5,723 nt of DNA from Planctomycetota bacterium (GTDB lineage Bacteria > Planctomycetota > UBA8742 > SKZP01 > JAIOTL01), in assembly GCA_021106775.1 (NCBI GenBank), contig JAIOTL010000425.1, forward strand, positions 1-5,723, read 5' to 3'. Each line of letters begins with the position of its first letter. Position 1 is the first letter of the stretch. Below, in pieces: positions 1 through 5,723 of the stretch. Under the pieces are notes generated by a model. It was not told the origin of the DNA. It saw only the letters and a program-made list of their open reading frames with translations, and ran no database searches. The position numbers and the translations under genes are program-made.

Positions 1-274
1 CTTCAAGTTCGTCAAAATCGGTTTTATTGCTCAATCTCAGATTTTTTTCTGATTCCTCAAGGAAATTCTTAAACTTGTCATCTTTTATATCATCGGAATC
101 TTTGCTCAACGTTTTGACCATGCTTTCGAGCATAATAACCTTATCCTGAAGTTCTACGACCTGAGTTTCAAGGTTTTGTCTGTCTAAATCGAAAGCATGT
201 ATAACAAAAAACACTGCGGAACTGACCACAATTGAAATCATTATGAAAATAATGATATTACCTGTTGTTTTCAT
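1..274 (-). CDS. Membrane-anchored, probably coiled-coil protein (5' part only, runs off left edge)
   Basis: Partial gene; the first 91 codons are visible and stay open to the window edge. The ATG at 274-272 is chosen because GGAG (282-285 on the complement) lies 7 bases upstream. The protein begins MKTTGNIIIFIMISIVVSSA. A short polar start is followed by one hydrophobic segment at about residues 6-27, which could be a signal anchor or an uncleaved membrane helix. From about residue 28 it becomes highly charged, with leucine, valine and methionine spaced as in a coiled coil (LETQVVELQDKVIMLESMV, about 35-53), then a lysine/aspartate/glutamate-rich stretch. The likely topology is one N-terminal helix with the bulk outside the cytoplasm, which is inferred and not proven. 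It lies 48 bp downstream of the permease on the same strand and could be co-transcribed. I do not recognise the family. Small anchored coiled-coil proteins are common and diverse, so no function is assigned. Confidence 0.72.
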   Translation of the reverse strand, partial: MKTTGNIIIFIMISIVVSSAVFFVIHAFDLDRQNLETQVVELQDKVIMLESMVKTLSKDSDDIKDDKFKNFLEESEKNLRLSNKTDFDELE

Positions 275-281
275 GTACTTT

Positions 282-285
282 CTCC
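282..285 (-). promoter_or_regulatory. Ribosome binding site of the membrane-anchored protein
   Basis: GGAG on the minus strand with a 7-base spacer to the ATG at 274. It fixes the start of a gene whose 3' end is not in the window. Confidence 0.6.
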
Positions 286-308
286 ATTGTTCTTCATATT
301 CTACATAA

Positions 309-339
309 TATATAGAGTATTGTTAGAAACGCTTGTCAG
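309..339 (-). promoter_or_regulatory. Weak candidate promoter before the membrane-anchored protein gene
   Basis: On the minus strand CTGACA (334-339, inside the last codons of the permease gene) is followed after 19 bases by TATATA (309-314) in an AT-rich run. The -35 match is good but the spacer is longer than the usual 17, and AT-rich sequence gives -10 matches easily. It may allow separate expression of the downstream gene, but read-through from the permease is equally plausible. Confidence 0.2.
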
Positions 340-1318
340 TTATGAGCAAAATTAGGAAAAACGGACCGCCAATCATCGATGTTATAACTCCGACTGGCAG
401 CTCGCCTACTGGCATCACCGAGCGTGCAATTGTATCGCAAACGACAAGCATAACTCCGCCGACGAATATGCTGCCCAAAGTTATTCTGAATTGATGCGAA
501 CCCGTGAATTTTCGAACGATGTGCGGTGTCATTAAGCCGACAAACAATATTGGTCCGCTTATTGCGATTACACCCGCTGTCATCAACGACATCGTAAGAA
601 AACTGATATTCTTGACTCTGTTCGTGTTCACCCCTTTTGTTGTGGCGAATTCCTCGCCAATTTGCATTAGATTGAGTTCCTGCGTCAGGTAAAACGCGCT
701 GAAAATACCGAGAATTATCAACGGCAATACTTCGAAAAACGCATCGTACCCGCTAACCCCGAGATAACCGAGCATGAATCGCGAAAGCTCAAAGTTGCGA
801 GATGGGTCAGATGTGTAAACAATAAGCTGAACCAGTGATGCAAAGAAGAAATTCAGCACAACACCTGCGAGCAAAAGTCTGCTGATGCTGAATCCTCTGC
901 TCATTTTCGCAATTAGATACACAAGCGCAACGTCGAGAAGACATCCTGCGAATGTGAAAACTGAAACGATATTTATACCAAGCATGCTGAGAAACAGGAC
1001 TTGCGACCCGCCGAAAAGAATGATTGCAACAGTTGCGCCGAAACTTCCGCCAGCAAGAACGCCGAGTGTGAAGGGTGATGCGAGAGGATTGCGGAAAAGT
1101 GCCTGAAAAACCGCACCTGCAACTGCCAGTGCTGCACCTGCGAGGAATGCGAACAAAACCCGAGGTAATCTCAGGTTGAAGAAAATGTAATTGGCGGTTG
1201 AATCATCATGAAAAATCTCGGAGACATTGATTGCAGTACTTCCGATAAAAGGTGCAGCGACGATGACTATGCCGGAAATTGTGAATAATATGAGCCAGCC
1301 GACTTTTGCTTTGCGCAA
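323..1318 (-). CDS. FecCD/BtuC-family ABC transporter permease (iron-chelate, haem or cobalamin type)
   Basis: Inner-membrane permease subunit of a type II ABC importer that takes up vitamin B12, ferric siderophores or haem. At 331 residues it has the usual length for the family (about 320-350). Visible hallmarks are an N-terminal hydrophobic helix (about 8-25), LRLPR (49-53), the signature GAVFQALFRNPLASP (68-82), repeated long hydrophobic helices consistent with about ten membrane spans, the ATPase-contact loop GPILFVGLMTPHIVR (255-269), and the C-terminal GELPVGVITSMIGGPFF region (305-321). The start is TTG at 1318-1316. No ATG lies nearby, and GGGAG sits 6 bases upstream. The stop of the upstream methyltransferase gene is one base away, so translation is probably coupled. 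No ATPase or substrate-binding protein gene is visible on either side, and the following gene is an unrelated anchored protein. The substrate cannot be told from the permease alone. The family call is very secure. Confidence 0.95.
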   Translation of the reverse strand: MRKAKVGWLILFTISGIVIVAAPFIGSTAINVSEIFHDDSTANYIFFNLRLPRVLFAFLAGAALAVAGAVFQALFRNPLASPFTLGVLAGGSFGATVAIILFGGSQVLFLSMLGINIVSVFTFAGCLLDVALVYLIAKMSRGFSISRLLLAGVVLNFFFASLVQLIVYTSDPSRNFELSRFMLGYLGVSGYDAFFEVLPLIILGIFSAFYLTQELNLMQIGEEFATTKGVNTNRVKNISFLTMSLMTAGVIAISGPILFVGLMTPHIVRKFTGSHQFRITLGSIFVGGVMLVVCDTIARSVMPVGELPVGVITSMIGGPFFLILLITDKRF

Positions 1319-1319
1319 A

Positions 1320-2711
1320 TTAATCTCCCGTTTTCACGTTCCGAGTTATCAGGCAGCGTAAACCCTCGGAAGTCTTGACAATGAACAAATATGCTGGCTT
1401 TCCTTTGCTTTTCGCAAGCTTTTCCAAGCCAAAATCCGCTGATTTGCAGCCATAACTCTTAACTGAGAAAGCATAACAATTCTTTTTGTGCAATTCCCGT
1501 TTAACTTCCGAATAATCAGGCTTTGTTACGGAAATAATTTCGTAATTTTGAGCGATTTTTGAAGGAATCAAGGACTCAGCAAGGATTAATGGATTGCCGA
1601 ATTCGATTTTTGACAATTTATCGGATTTTTCGATTATGTCAGTGGGAATTAACTCAAGAGCGCGAAGTGCAGGTGCTGGATGTATCAACAAATACCCATC
1701 AACAGGCATTTTTACCGGCAAATCGTTTGTGCTTGCACTCTCTGCATTTACAATGAAAACTTCGACACAATCCTGTTTATACTTGAGCACCACCGCGAAT
1801 TTCTGCCCTGAGACATTTTTCGAGTACAAAACGAATGTTTCCTTTATCTCATTTTTATATGAAACCGCGAAAATGTTTACATCCTCATCCCATTCAATAT
1901 TATTTGCAGGTTGTGAAGAAAGTTTCATAAAGGTCGGAGCGAGTTTGAATCCGATGCTGCCGTTGTAATCCAGATTCTTCAATAGTTTTATGATTCTTGA
2001 GGGTGCAGGTGAATAATTCTCGATGTCAGGAATCCTCTTGCGTTCAGCCGTTCTTCGCGATGGGTCGAAATACATAAATCCGAATTTATCAATTTCTGTC
2101 GAATTGCTTAAAAATTGTGCTACATCTTGGTTAATACAACTGCATTCCCTGAGTTTTTCAAGGTTTTTTCGCATCAAAATGAAAAGTGCTTCATTCTGCT
2201 CAACCGCAGTTATTTTTGCTTCTTTTTCCGACACGAGAATCTTCTCAAAGCCGGGAATCTCAGATTTTTCCAAAGTTTCATCCTTAGAATGAAAAAAATC
2301 CACTGATTTCGCATCACAATAAACATGCGTTTTCCCCACAGATTCTGCACCCAGATAATGTGAATCAATTCCCAGACCCGCGCAACCGTCCAGAATTTCA
2401 GCATTTTCAACGTTTTTACCGCAGATTCGTGAAATAATTCTATGAAATATAGCTGTCGGGTGCGACGAAGCCTGTTCAAGTGCGGTGCGCTCGAAGAGCC
2501 AGCAATCCGGCATGGGCAATTTCGCTTTTGCACGAATTCTCTGAGTGTACATTTCCATCAATGCAGTTCGTTCTTCAATGCTGAATCCCGCATTCCTATC
2601 CAGAAAATTAGCAATTCGAAATTCATCTCTTACTATGAATTTCGCCTCAATTTCACGTAAAACGTCAATTGCGTGGGTAGAAACGAGAAATTCAGCACAA
2701 TCCTTGTTCAT
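1320..2711 (-). CDS. Class I SAM-dependent methyltransferase with THUMP-like C-terminal domain
   Basis: 463-residue predicted cytoplasmic methyltransferase, probably acting on RNA. That role is inferred from the THUMP-like fold, since THUMP domains bind RNA; the target is not established. Regions in order: a helical N-terminal part (about 1-95); SAM-binding motif I ILDGCAGLGID (106-116, glycines 109, 112, 114); an acidic motif II AVEQNEA (169-175, Glu171 the likely ribose-binding residue); FMYFDPSRR (212-220), in place of the N/D-P-P-Y catalytic motif of amino-methyltransferases; a middle ferredoxin-like section (about 280-355); and a C-terminal section (about 385-460) resembling the Thump_like domain. 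The architecture resembles the PG_1098-type methyltransferases of Bacteroidota. The spacing between motifs I and II is unusually long, with about 40 extra residues. The ATG at 2711 has AAGGA 6 bases upstream. It is probably the first gene of a unit with the permease. The methyltransferase call is firm; the substrate is unknown. Confidence 0.88.
   Translation of the reverse strand: MNKDCAEFLVSTHAIDVLREIEAKFIVRDEFRIANFLDRNAGFSIEERTALMEMYTQRIRAKAKLPMPDCWLFERTALEQASSHPTAIFHRIISRICGKNVENAEILDGCAGLGIDSHYLGAESVGKTHVYCDAKSVDFFHSKDETLEKSEIPGFEKILVSEKEAKITAVEQNEALFILMRKNLEKLRECSCINQDVAQFLSNSTEIDKFGFMYFDPSRRTAERKRIPDIENYSPAPSRIIKLLKNLDYNGSIGFKLAPTFMKLSSQPANNIEWDEDVNIFAVSYKNEIKETFVLYSKNVSGQKFAVVLKYKQDCVEVFIVNAESASTNDLPVKMPVDGYLLIHPAPALRALELIPTDIIEKSDKLSKIEFGNPLILAESLIPSKIAQNYEIISVTKPDYSEVKRELHKKNCYAFSVKSYGCKSADFGLEKLAKSKGKPAYLFIVKTSEGLRCLITRNVKTGD
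1325..1329 (-). promoter_or_regulatory. Ribosome binding site deciding the TTG start of the permease
   Basis: GGGAG on the minus strand lies 6 bases before the TTG at 1318 and inside the last codons of the methyltransferase gene. Together with the one-base gap between stop and start, this supports the TTG start and suggests translational coupling. Confidence 0.65.
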
Positions 2712-2717
2712 CCGAAA

Positions 2718-2722
2718 TCCTT
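2718..2722 (-). promoter_or_regulatory. Ribosome binding site of the methyltransferase gene
   Basis: AAGGA on the minus strand with a 6-base spacer to the ATG at 2711, supporting that start. Confidence 0.55.
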
Positions 2723-2741
2723 TTCACTTGTAAGAGTGCGT

Positions 2742-2770
2742 ATTTTATCAATAATAATTGCATCGTTTAA
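2742..2770 (-). promoter_or_regulatory. Candidate promoter of the methyltransferase-permease unit in the divergent intergenic region
   Basis: In the 77-bp region between the divergent genes (2712-2788), the minus strand carries TAAAAT (2742-2747, five of six matches to the -10 consensus) with TTAAAC (2765-2770) 17 bases upstream as a poor -35. The predicted transcript would begin near 2735 and leave a short leader that contains the AAGGA site. The plus-strand promoter for recO must lie in the same region; TTGTAA (2728-2733) followed by AT-rich ATAATAAT (2751-2758) is a weak candidate. The two would overlap. Confidence 0.3.
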
Positions 2771-2788
2771 CTTTTTTCAGTTTCTGCA

Positions 2789-3538
2789 ATGTCATATGAA
2801 TCTTCTGAAATTATTGTTCTGCGCGTGGTCAGTTATTCTGAATCGAGCCAGATTGTTGATGCAGTCAGCCCTGAGTTCGGAAAACTGAGTCTAATTGCAA
2901 AGGGTATCAGGAAACTTCCGAAAAATTCGGTTGGTTCACCTTTCGACCTGCTCTGCCATGCGAAAGTCGATTTTCGTGCAATTTCAACTGAAGGGCTCGA
3001 AGCAGTTTCCGAAAATATCGTTGTTTCATATTTTCCAGCTCTGAGAAAATCCCTTAAATCCTGGTTTGCAGGCATTCTCATAACTGAAATTTCACGTCAA
3101 ATCGTTCAACCGCGCAATCCTGAAGGTAAACTTTATCGCGTTCTGCGCCGAACACTTTACGAAATCGAAGATGGAGCCGATTATCGCATCGCTTTGTTGT
3201 ATTTTTTCTCCGGTGTTCTTGACGCTCTCGGGGTGAATCCGCTGCGAAAGCTCTGCACCAGGTCGAACCTTCCATTAATACAGGCACCGCGCGTTGCATG
3301 GATAATTAACGATGTTTCTGCATATCTCCCGAAATTTGCACCTGTTAACGAACGGGTTGAAATGATGCAGGGTAACACATACAAGGTTTTTTCAAAGTTT
3401 GCGTCAGGAATCAACAAACCACTTCGCAAAATTAACCTGCCTGAACGGGTGATTGTCGAGCTTTCAAGCTTTTTCAAGAAATTGATGGAAAGCACAATTG
3501 AGAGGAAACTGCATACGTTCAAATACATTCGCTGGTAG
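2789..3538 (+). CDS. recO: DNA repair protein RecO
   Basis: Recombination mediator of the RecF pathway. RecO works with RecR to displace SSB and load RecA on single-stranded gaps, and it anneals complementary strands. At 249 residues it has the normal length. The N-terminus is the typical RecO OB-fold: SEIIVLRVVSYSESSQIVDA (6-25), then FGKLSLIAKGIRK (30-42), with the barrel ending near residue 80. A helical region follows (about 85-150), including LGVNP (147-151) just before the site where many RecO proteins carry a four-cysteine zinc finger. Here only Cys156 is present in that region, so the finger is absent. The C-terminus ends RKLHTFKYIRW (239-249), like the usual RecO tail. The ATG at 2789 is the only reasonable start: an in-frame stop lies at 2768-2770 with no other start between. 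No Shine-Dalgarno sequence precedes it. The gene is divergent from the methyltransferase and convergent with infB. Confidence 0.93.
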   Translation: MSYESSEIIVLRVVSYSESSQIVDAVSPEFGKLSLIAKGIRKLPKNSVGSPFDLLCHAKVDFRAISTEGLEAVSENIVVSYFPALRKSLKSWFAGILITEISRQIVQPRNPEGKLYRVLRRTLYEIEDGADYRIALLYFFSGVLDALGVNPLRKLCTRSNLPLIQAPRVAWIINDVSAYLPKFAPVNERVEMMQGNTYKVFSKFASGINKPLRKINLPERVIVELSSFFKKLMESTIERKLHTFKYIRW

Positions 3539-3564
3539 ATGAATCAAGGTTTTCACAATGAAAT
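3539..3564. other. Convergent recO-infB junction without a clear terminator
   Basis: The two stop codons are only 26 bp apart. The one symmetric element is TTTCACAATGAAA (3551-3563), a 5-bp AT-rich stem with a 3-base loop. It is too weak for an intrinsic terminator, and no proper T-run follows on either strand. Transcripts probably overlap at their 3' ends or end by another mechanism. Confidence 0.4.
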
Positions 3565-5723
3565 TTACTCGACATCGGCAAGTTTGCGCTTGCGCTCCTC
3601 GAATTCGTAGAATTCAATAATATCACCAATTTTGATATCGCTAAAGTTCTCAATAACCATTCCGCATTCGAACCCTTTTTTGACTTCTTTGGCATCGTCT
3701 GACACCTGTTTTAAACTTGACAGCGAATAACCGCTTTCGGGGCTGATTTCCTTGCCGTTTCGATAAAGTCGCACTTTTGCATTCCTGCGAGCAACACCTT
3801 CGGAAACAAAGCAACCGGCAATATTGCCCAATTTTGAGCTGAAAAATATCTTGCGAATTTCCGCTCTTCCAAGTTTATGCTCAATTTTTTCCGGTGCCAA
3901 TTGACCTTCGAGAACGCCTTTCACAAAGTCAATCAATTCATAAATAACTCTGAAATGTCTGATTTCAATCTGTTCAGACTTTGCAAGACGCTTGACTTCA
4001 GTCTCTTCAAGCACATGGAATCCGATAACTATTGCTTGTGCAGAAGATGCAAGGAGAACGTCATTTTCAGTAATCGCGCCAACTGCTGCCCGAATAATAT
4101 TGGTTTTGACCTCTTTATTAACGAGTTTTCCGATTTGTGCTTTCAGAACCTCAATACTGCCAACTGTATCGCCTTTTATTACCAGGTTTACTTCTATAAC
4201 TTCACCAGCCTGTATCAAGGAAAGCAGATTCTCTGCAGTAACCTTCGTTTTTGTGGCTTGTTCTTCGAGTCTGAGATTGATTTTTCGGGTATCAGCAAGT
4301 TTGTGTGCATAATTAATGTTATCAAGAACATAAAATCTGTCACCTGGTGACGGAGTATCGCTCAACCCGAGTATTTTTGCAGGATATGCTGGTCCAACAG
4401 TTTCAATCGATTTCCCTTTATCATCGAACATAGCCCGAATTCTGCCGAAAGTTTTTCCGGCAATTACAGTATCGCCAATCTTCAGCATTCCCTTTTTGAT
4501 AAGGAATGTTGCGATTACACCTTCTTTTTCTGTCTTGTTTGACTCAATGACGAAACCTGTTGCTTTTTTATCCGGATTTTCCTGAAGGTTCATAACCTCA
4601 GCAGAAAGAAGGATAGTTTCAAGCAAGTCGTCGATGCCATCACCGGTAATTGCTGAACATTCGATAACTTCAGTATCTCCACCCCAATCGCCAGTCGGTA
4701 CTAGTCCTATTTTCGCCAATTCTCCTTTGACTTTTGTAGGATTCGCGTTCGCCTTGTCAATTTTGTTGAGAGCTACTATAATTTCGACACCAGCAGCTTT
4801 GATATGGTCGTAAGCTTCCTTTGTGGTCGGCATAACTCCATCGTCCGCTGCAACAACAAGAATTGCAATATCTGTGAGTTGAGCACCACGAGCACGCATC
4901 TGAGTAAATGCTTCATGCCCCGGAGTATCGATAAATACAATGTCACCGCCTGGTCTGGTAAGTACGGATGCCCCAATGTGCTGCGTGATTCCGCCGTCTT
5001 CAGTCTTTGCAAAGCCAGATTTGCGGATATAATCAAGAAGCGAAGTCTTGCCGTGGTCAACATGCCCAAGCATCGTAACAATCGGAGGTCTTGTATGCAG
5101 GTTTTCCTCGAGGTCTTTTTCTTCTATCATTTTTTCAAGGTCATCCTCAAGGTTCTGCATTTTGCTGTGAACTTCCTGGAAATTGAATTCAATGTTGTTA
5201 TCAGTGGCAATCTCGACAATTTCTTCTTCATTTAAGTAATCATTCGCCCGTTTCATAACGCCATCATTAAAGAAATGCGAAATTATCTTATTCATCTGAA
5301 CGCCGAAAGCAGCACTGACTTCTTTAATAGTAGCAGTTTTAGCAAGTACAATTTCCTTGGGCTTGACGTTGATTGGTTCATTCTTTTTCGCGGATGAAAA
5401 TTTTACTTTCTTCTTACCTTTGCGATGCGAATAATAACCATCTTCATGTTCCTTTTCTCCGATTATCCCGAATTCATTTCTTCCCCTACGCCTTTGTTTA
5501 ACAGCTTTTTTCGGTGCTTTTTCGCCTTTATCATCAAATTTCTTCTCAAAGCCCTTCTTCTGCTTGCCAACTTTAGTTCTGTCTGTCTTAACACCTGTAA
5601 TTTCCCCAACATCGCTATTTTTGACCTGAGGAGCATCTGAATCTATTTTGAAACCGCTTATCTTGGCAGGTTTTCTGAATTCGGTATTTTCCTTAAAATC
5701 GCGCCTCGGCTTAAACTTGTTGT
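3565..5723 (-). CDS. infB: Translation initiation factor IF-2 (5' end beyond the right edge)
   Basis: GTPase that places initiator fMet-tRNA on the 30S subunit and promotes subunit joining. The frame stays open from the stop at 3565 to the window edge, giving 718 visible residues. The ATG at 5295 falls inside the conserved IF2_N domain and is therefore not the start. Visible order: a lysine/arginine/glycine-rich low-complexity linker (about 1-115, including KKAVKQRRRGR); IF2_N (about 120-178); an acidic connector; the G domain with GHVDHGKT (219-226), GGITQH (243-248), DTPGH (265-269), NKID (319-322) and SAITG (356-360); beta-barrel domain II (about 387-467); domain III (about 514-575); and the tRNA-binding C-terminal barrel (about 612-712), ending in a charged tail. 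All G motifs are intact. The normal 3' neighbour rbfA is absent; a convergent recO follows instead. Confidence 0.97.
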   Translation of the reverse strand, partial: NKFKPRRDFKENTEFRKPAKISGFKIDSDAPQVKNSDVGEITGVKTDRTKVGKQKKGFEKKFDDKGEKAPKKAVKQRRRGRNEFGIIGEKEHEDGYYSHRKGKKKVKFSSAKKNEPINVKPKEIVLAKTATIKEVSAAFGVQMNKIISHFFNDGVMKRANDYLNEEEIVEIATDNNIEFNFQEVHSKMQNLEDDLEKMIEEKDLEENLHTRPPIVTMLGHVDHGKTSLLDYIRKSGFAKTEDGGITQHIGASVLTRPGGDIVFIDTPGHEAFTQMRARGAQLTDIAILVVAADDGVMPTTKEAYDHIKAAGVEIIVALNKIDKANANPTKVKGELAKIGLVPTGDWGGDTEVIECSAITGDGIDDLLETILLSAEVMNLQENPDKKATGFVIESNKTEKEGVIATFLIKKGMLKIGDTVIAGKTFGRIRAMFDDKGKSIETVGPAYPAKILGLSDTPSPGDRFYVLDNINYAHKLADTRKINLRLEEQATKTKVTAENLLSLIQAGEVIEVNLVIKGDTVGSIEVLKAQIGKLVNKEVKTNIIRAAVGAITENDVLLASSAQAIVIGFHVLEETEVKRLAKSEQIEIRHFRVIYELIDFVKGVLEGQLAPEKIEHKLGRAEIRKIFFSSKLGNIAGCFVSEGVARRNAKVRLYRNGKEISPESGYSLSSLKQVSDDAKEVKKGFECGMVIENFSDIKIGDIIEFYEFEERKRKLADVE

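Noticed and set aside
1594..1968. Plus-strand open frame of 124 codons antisense to the methyltransferase gene
   Set aside because: It overlaps a gene with clear family motifs, shows no domain or convincing start signal, and has the composition expected of a complementary-strand shadow.
3181..3528. Minus-strand open frame of 115 codons within recO
   Set aside because: It is fully contained in recO on the opposite strand, with no family resemblance and no start signal.
3551..3563. Small hairpin TTTCACAATGAAA as a bidirectional terminator
   Set aside because: The stem is only 5 bp with a single G-C type pair and a 3-base loop, and no adequate T-run follows on either strand.
3877..4350. Plus-strand open frame of 157 codons antisense to infB
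   Set aside because: It lies wholly inside the conserved infB coding region, its product is rich in Asn, Phe and Cys with no recognisable domain, and no ribosome binding site stands out. It is a shadow frame.
5293..5295. ATG at 5295 as the start of infB
   Set aside because: The frame continues open upstream to the window edge, and the residues before it (KPKEIVLAKTATIKEVSAAF) form the first half of the IF2_N domain. The true start is outside the window.

Overview
The window looks like an ordinary chromosomal segment of a moderately AT-rich bacterium, with tightly packed housekeeping and membrane genes. It has no visible mobile element, CRISPR array, tRNA or rRNA. Taxonomy can only be inferred. 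The THUMP-like class I methyltransferase belongs to a type I associate mainly with Bacteroidota and relatives, and initiation factor IF-2 carries a long lysine-rich N-terminal extension. Several starts have clear Shine-Dalgarno sites (GGAG, GGGAG, AAGGA) while recO has none. Together these suggest, without proving, a member of the Bacteroidota/Chlorobiota/Ignavibacteriota side of bacteria.

Layout from left to right. Positions 1-274 (minus) hold the start of a membrane-anchored, probably coiled-coil protein that runs off the left edge. Positions 323-1318 (minus) encode a BtuC/FecCD-type ABC transporter permease. Positions 1320-2711 (minus) encode a class I SAM-dependent methyltransferase with a THUMP-like C-terminus. 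These three genes are transcribed in the order methyltransferase, permease, anchored protein. The first two are separated by a single base, and the permease starts at TTG with its ribosome binding site inside the methyltransferase gene. A 77-bp divergent intergenic region (2712-2788) separates this unit from recO (2789-3538, plus). recO converges, with a 26-bp gap and no convincing terminator, on infB (3565 to beyond the right edge, minus). The infB reading frame stays open to the edge, so its real start lies outside the window.

The genes are functionally unrelated housekeeping and transport functions: recombinational repair (RecO), translation initiation (IF-2), probable RNA modification (methyltransferase), and metal-chelate or cobalamin uptake (permease, without its ATPase or binding protein in view). 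I see no strong evidence of a novel multi-gene system. The points most worth a second look are an apparent insertion of about 40 residues in the methyltransferase Rossmann fold, the close coupling of that gene to a lone FecCD permease, and a RecO that lacks the zinc-finger cysteines.
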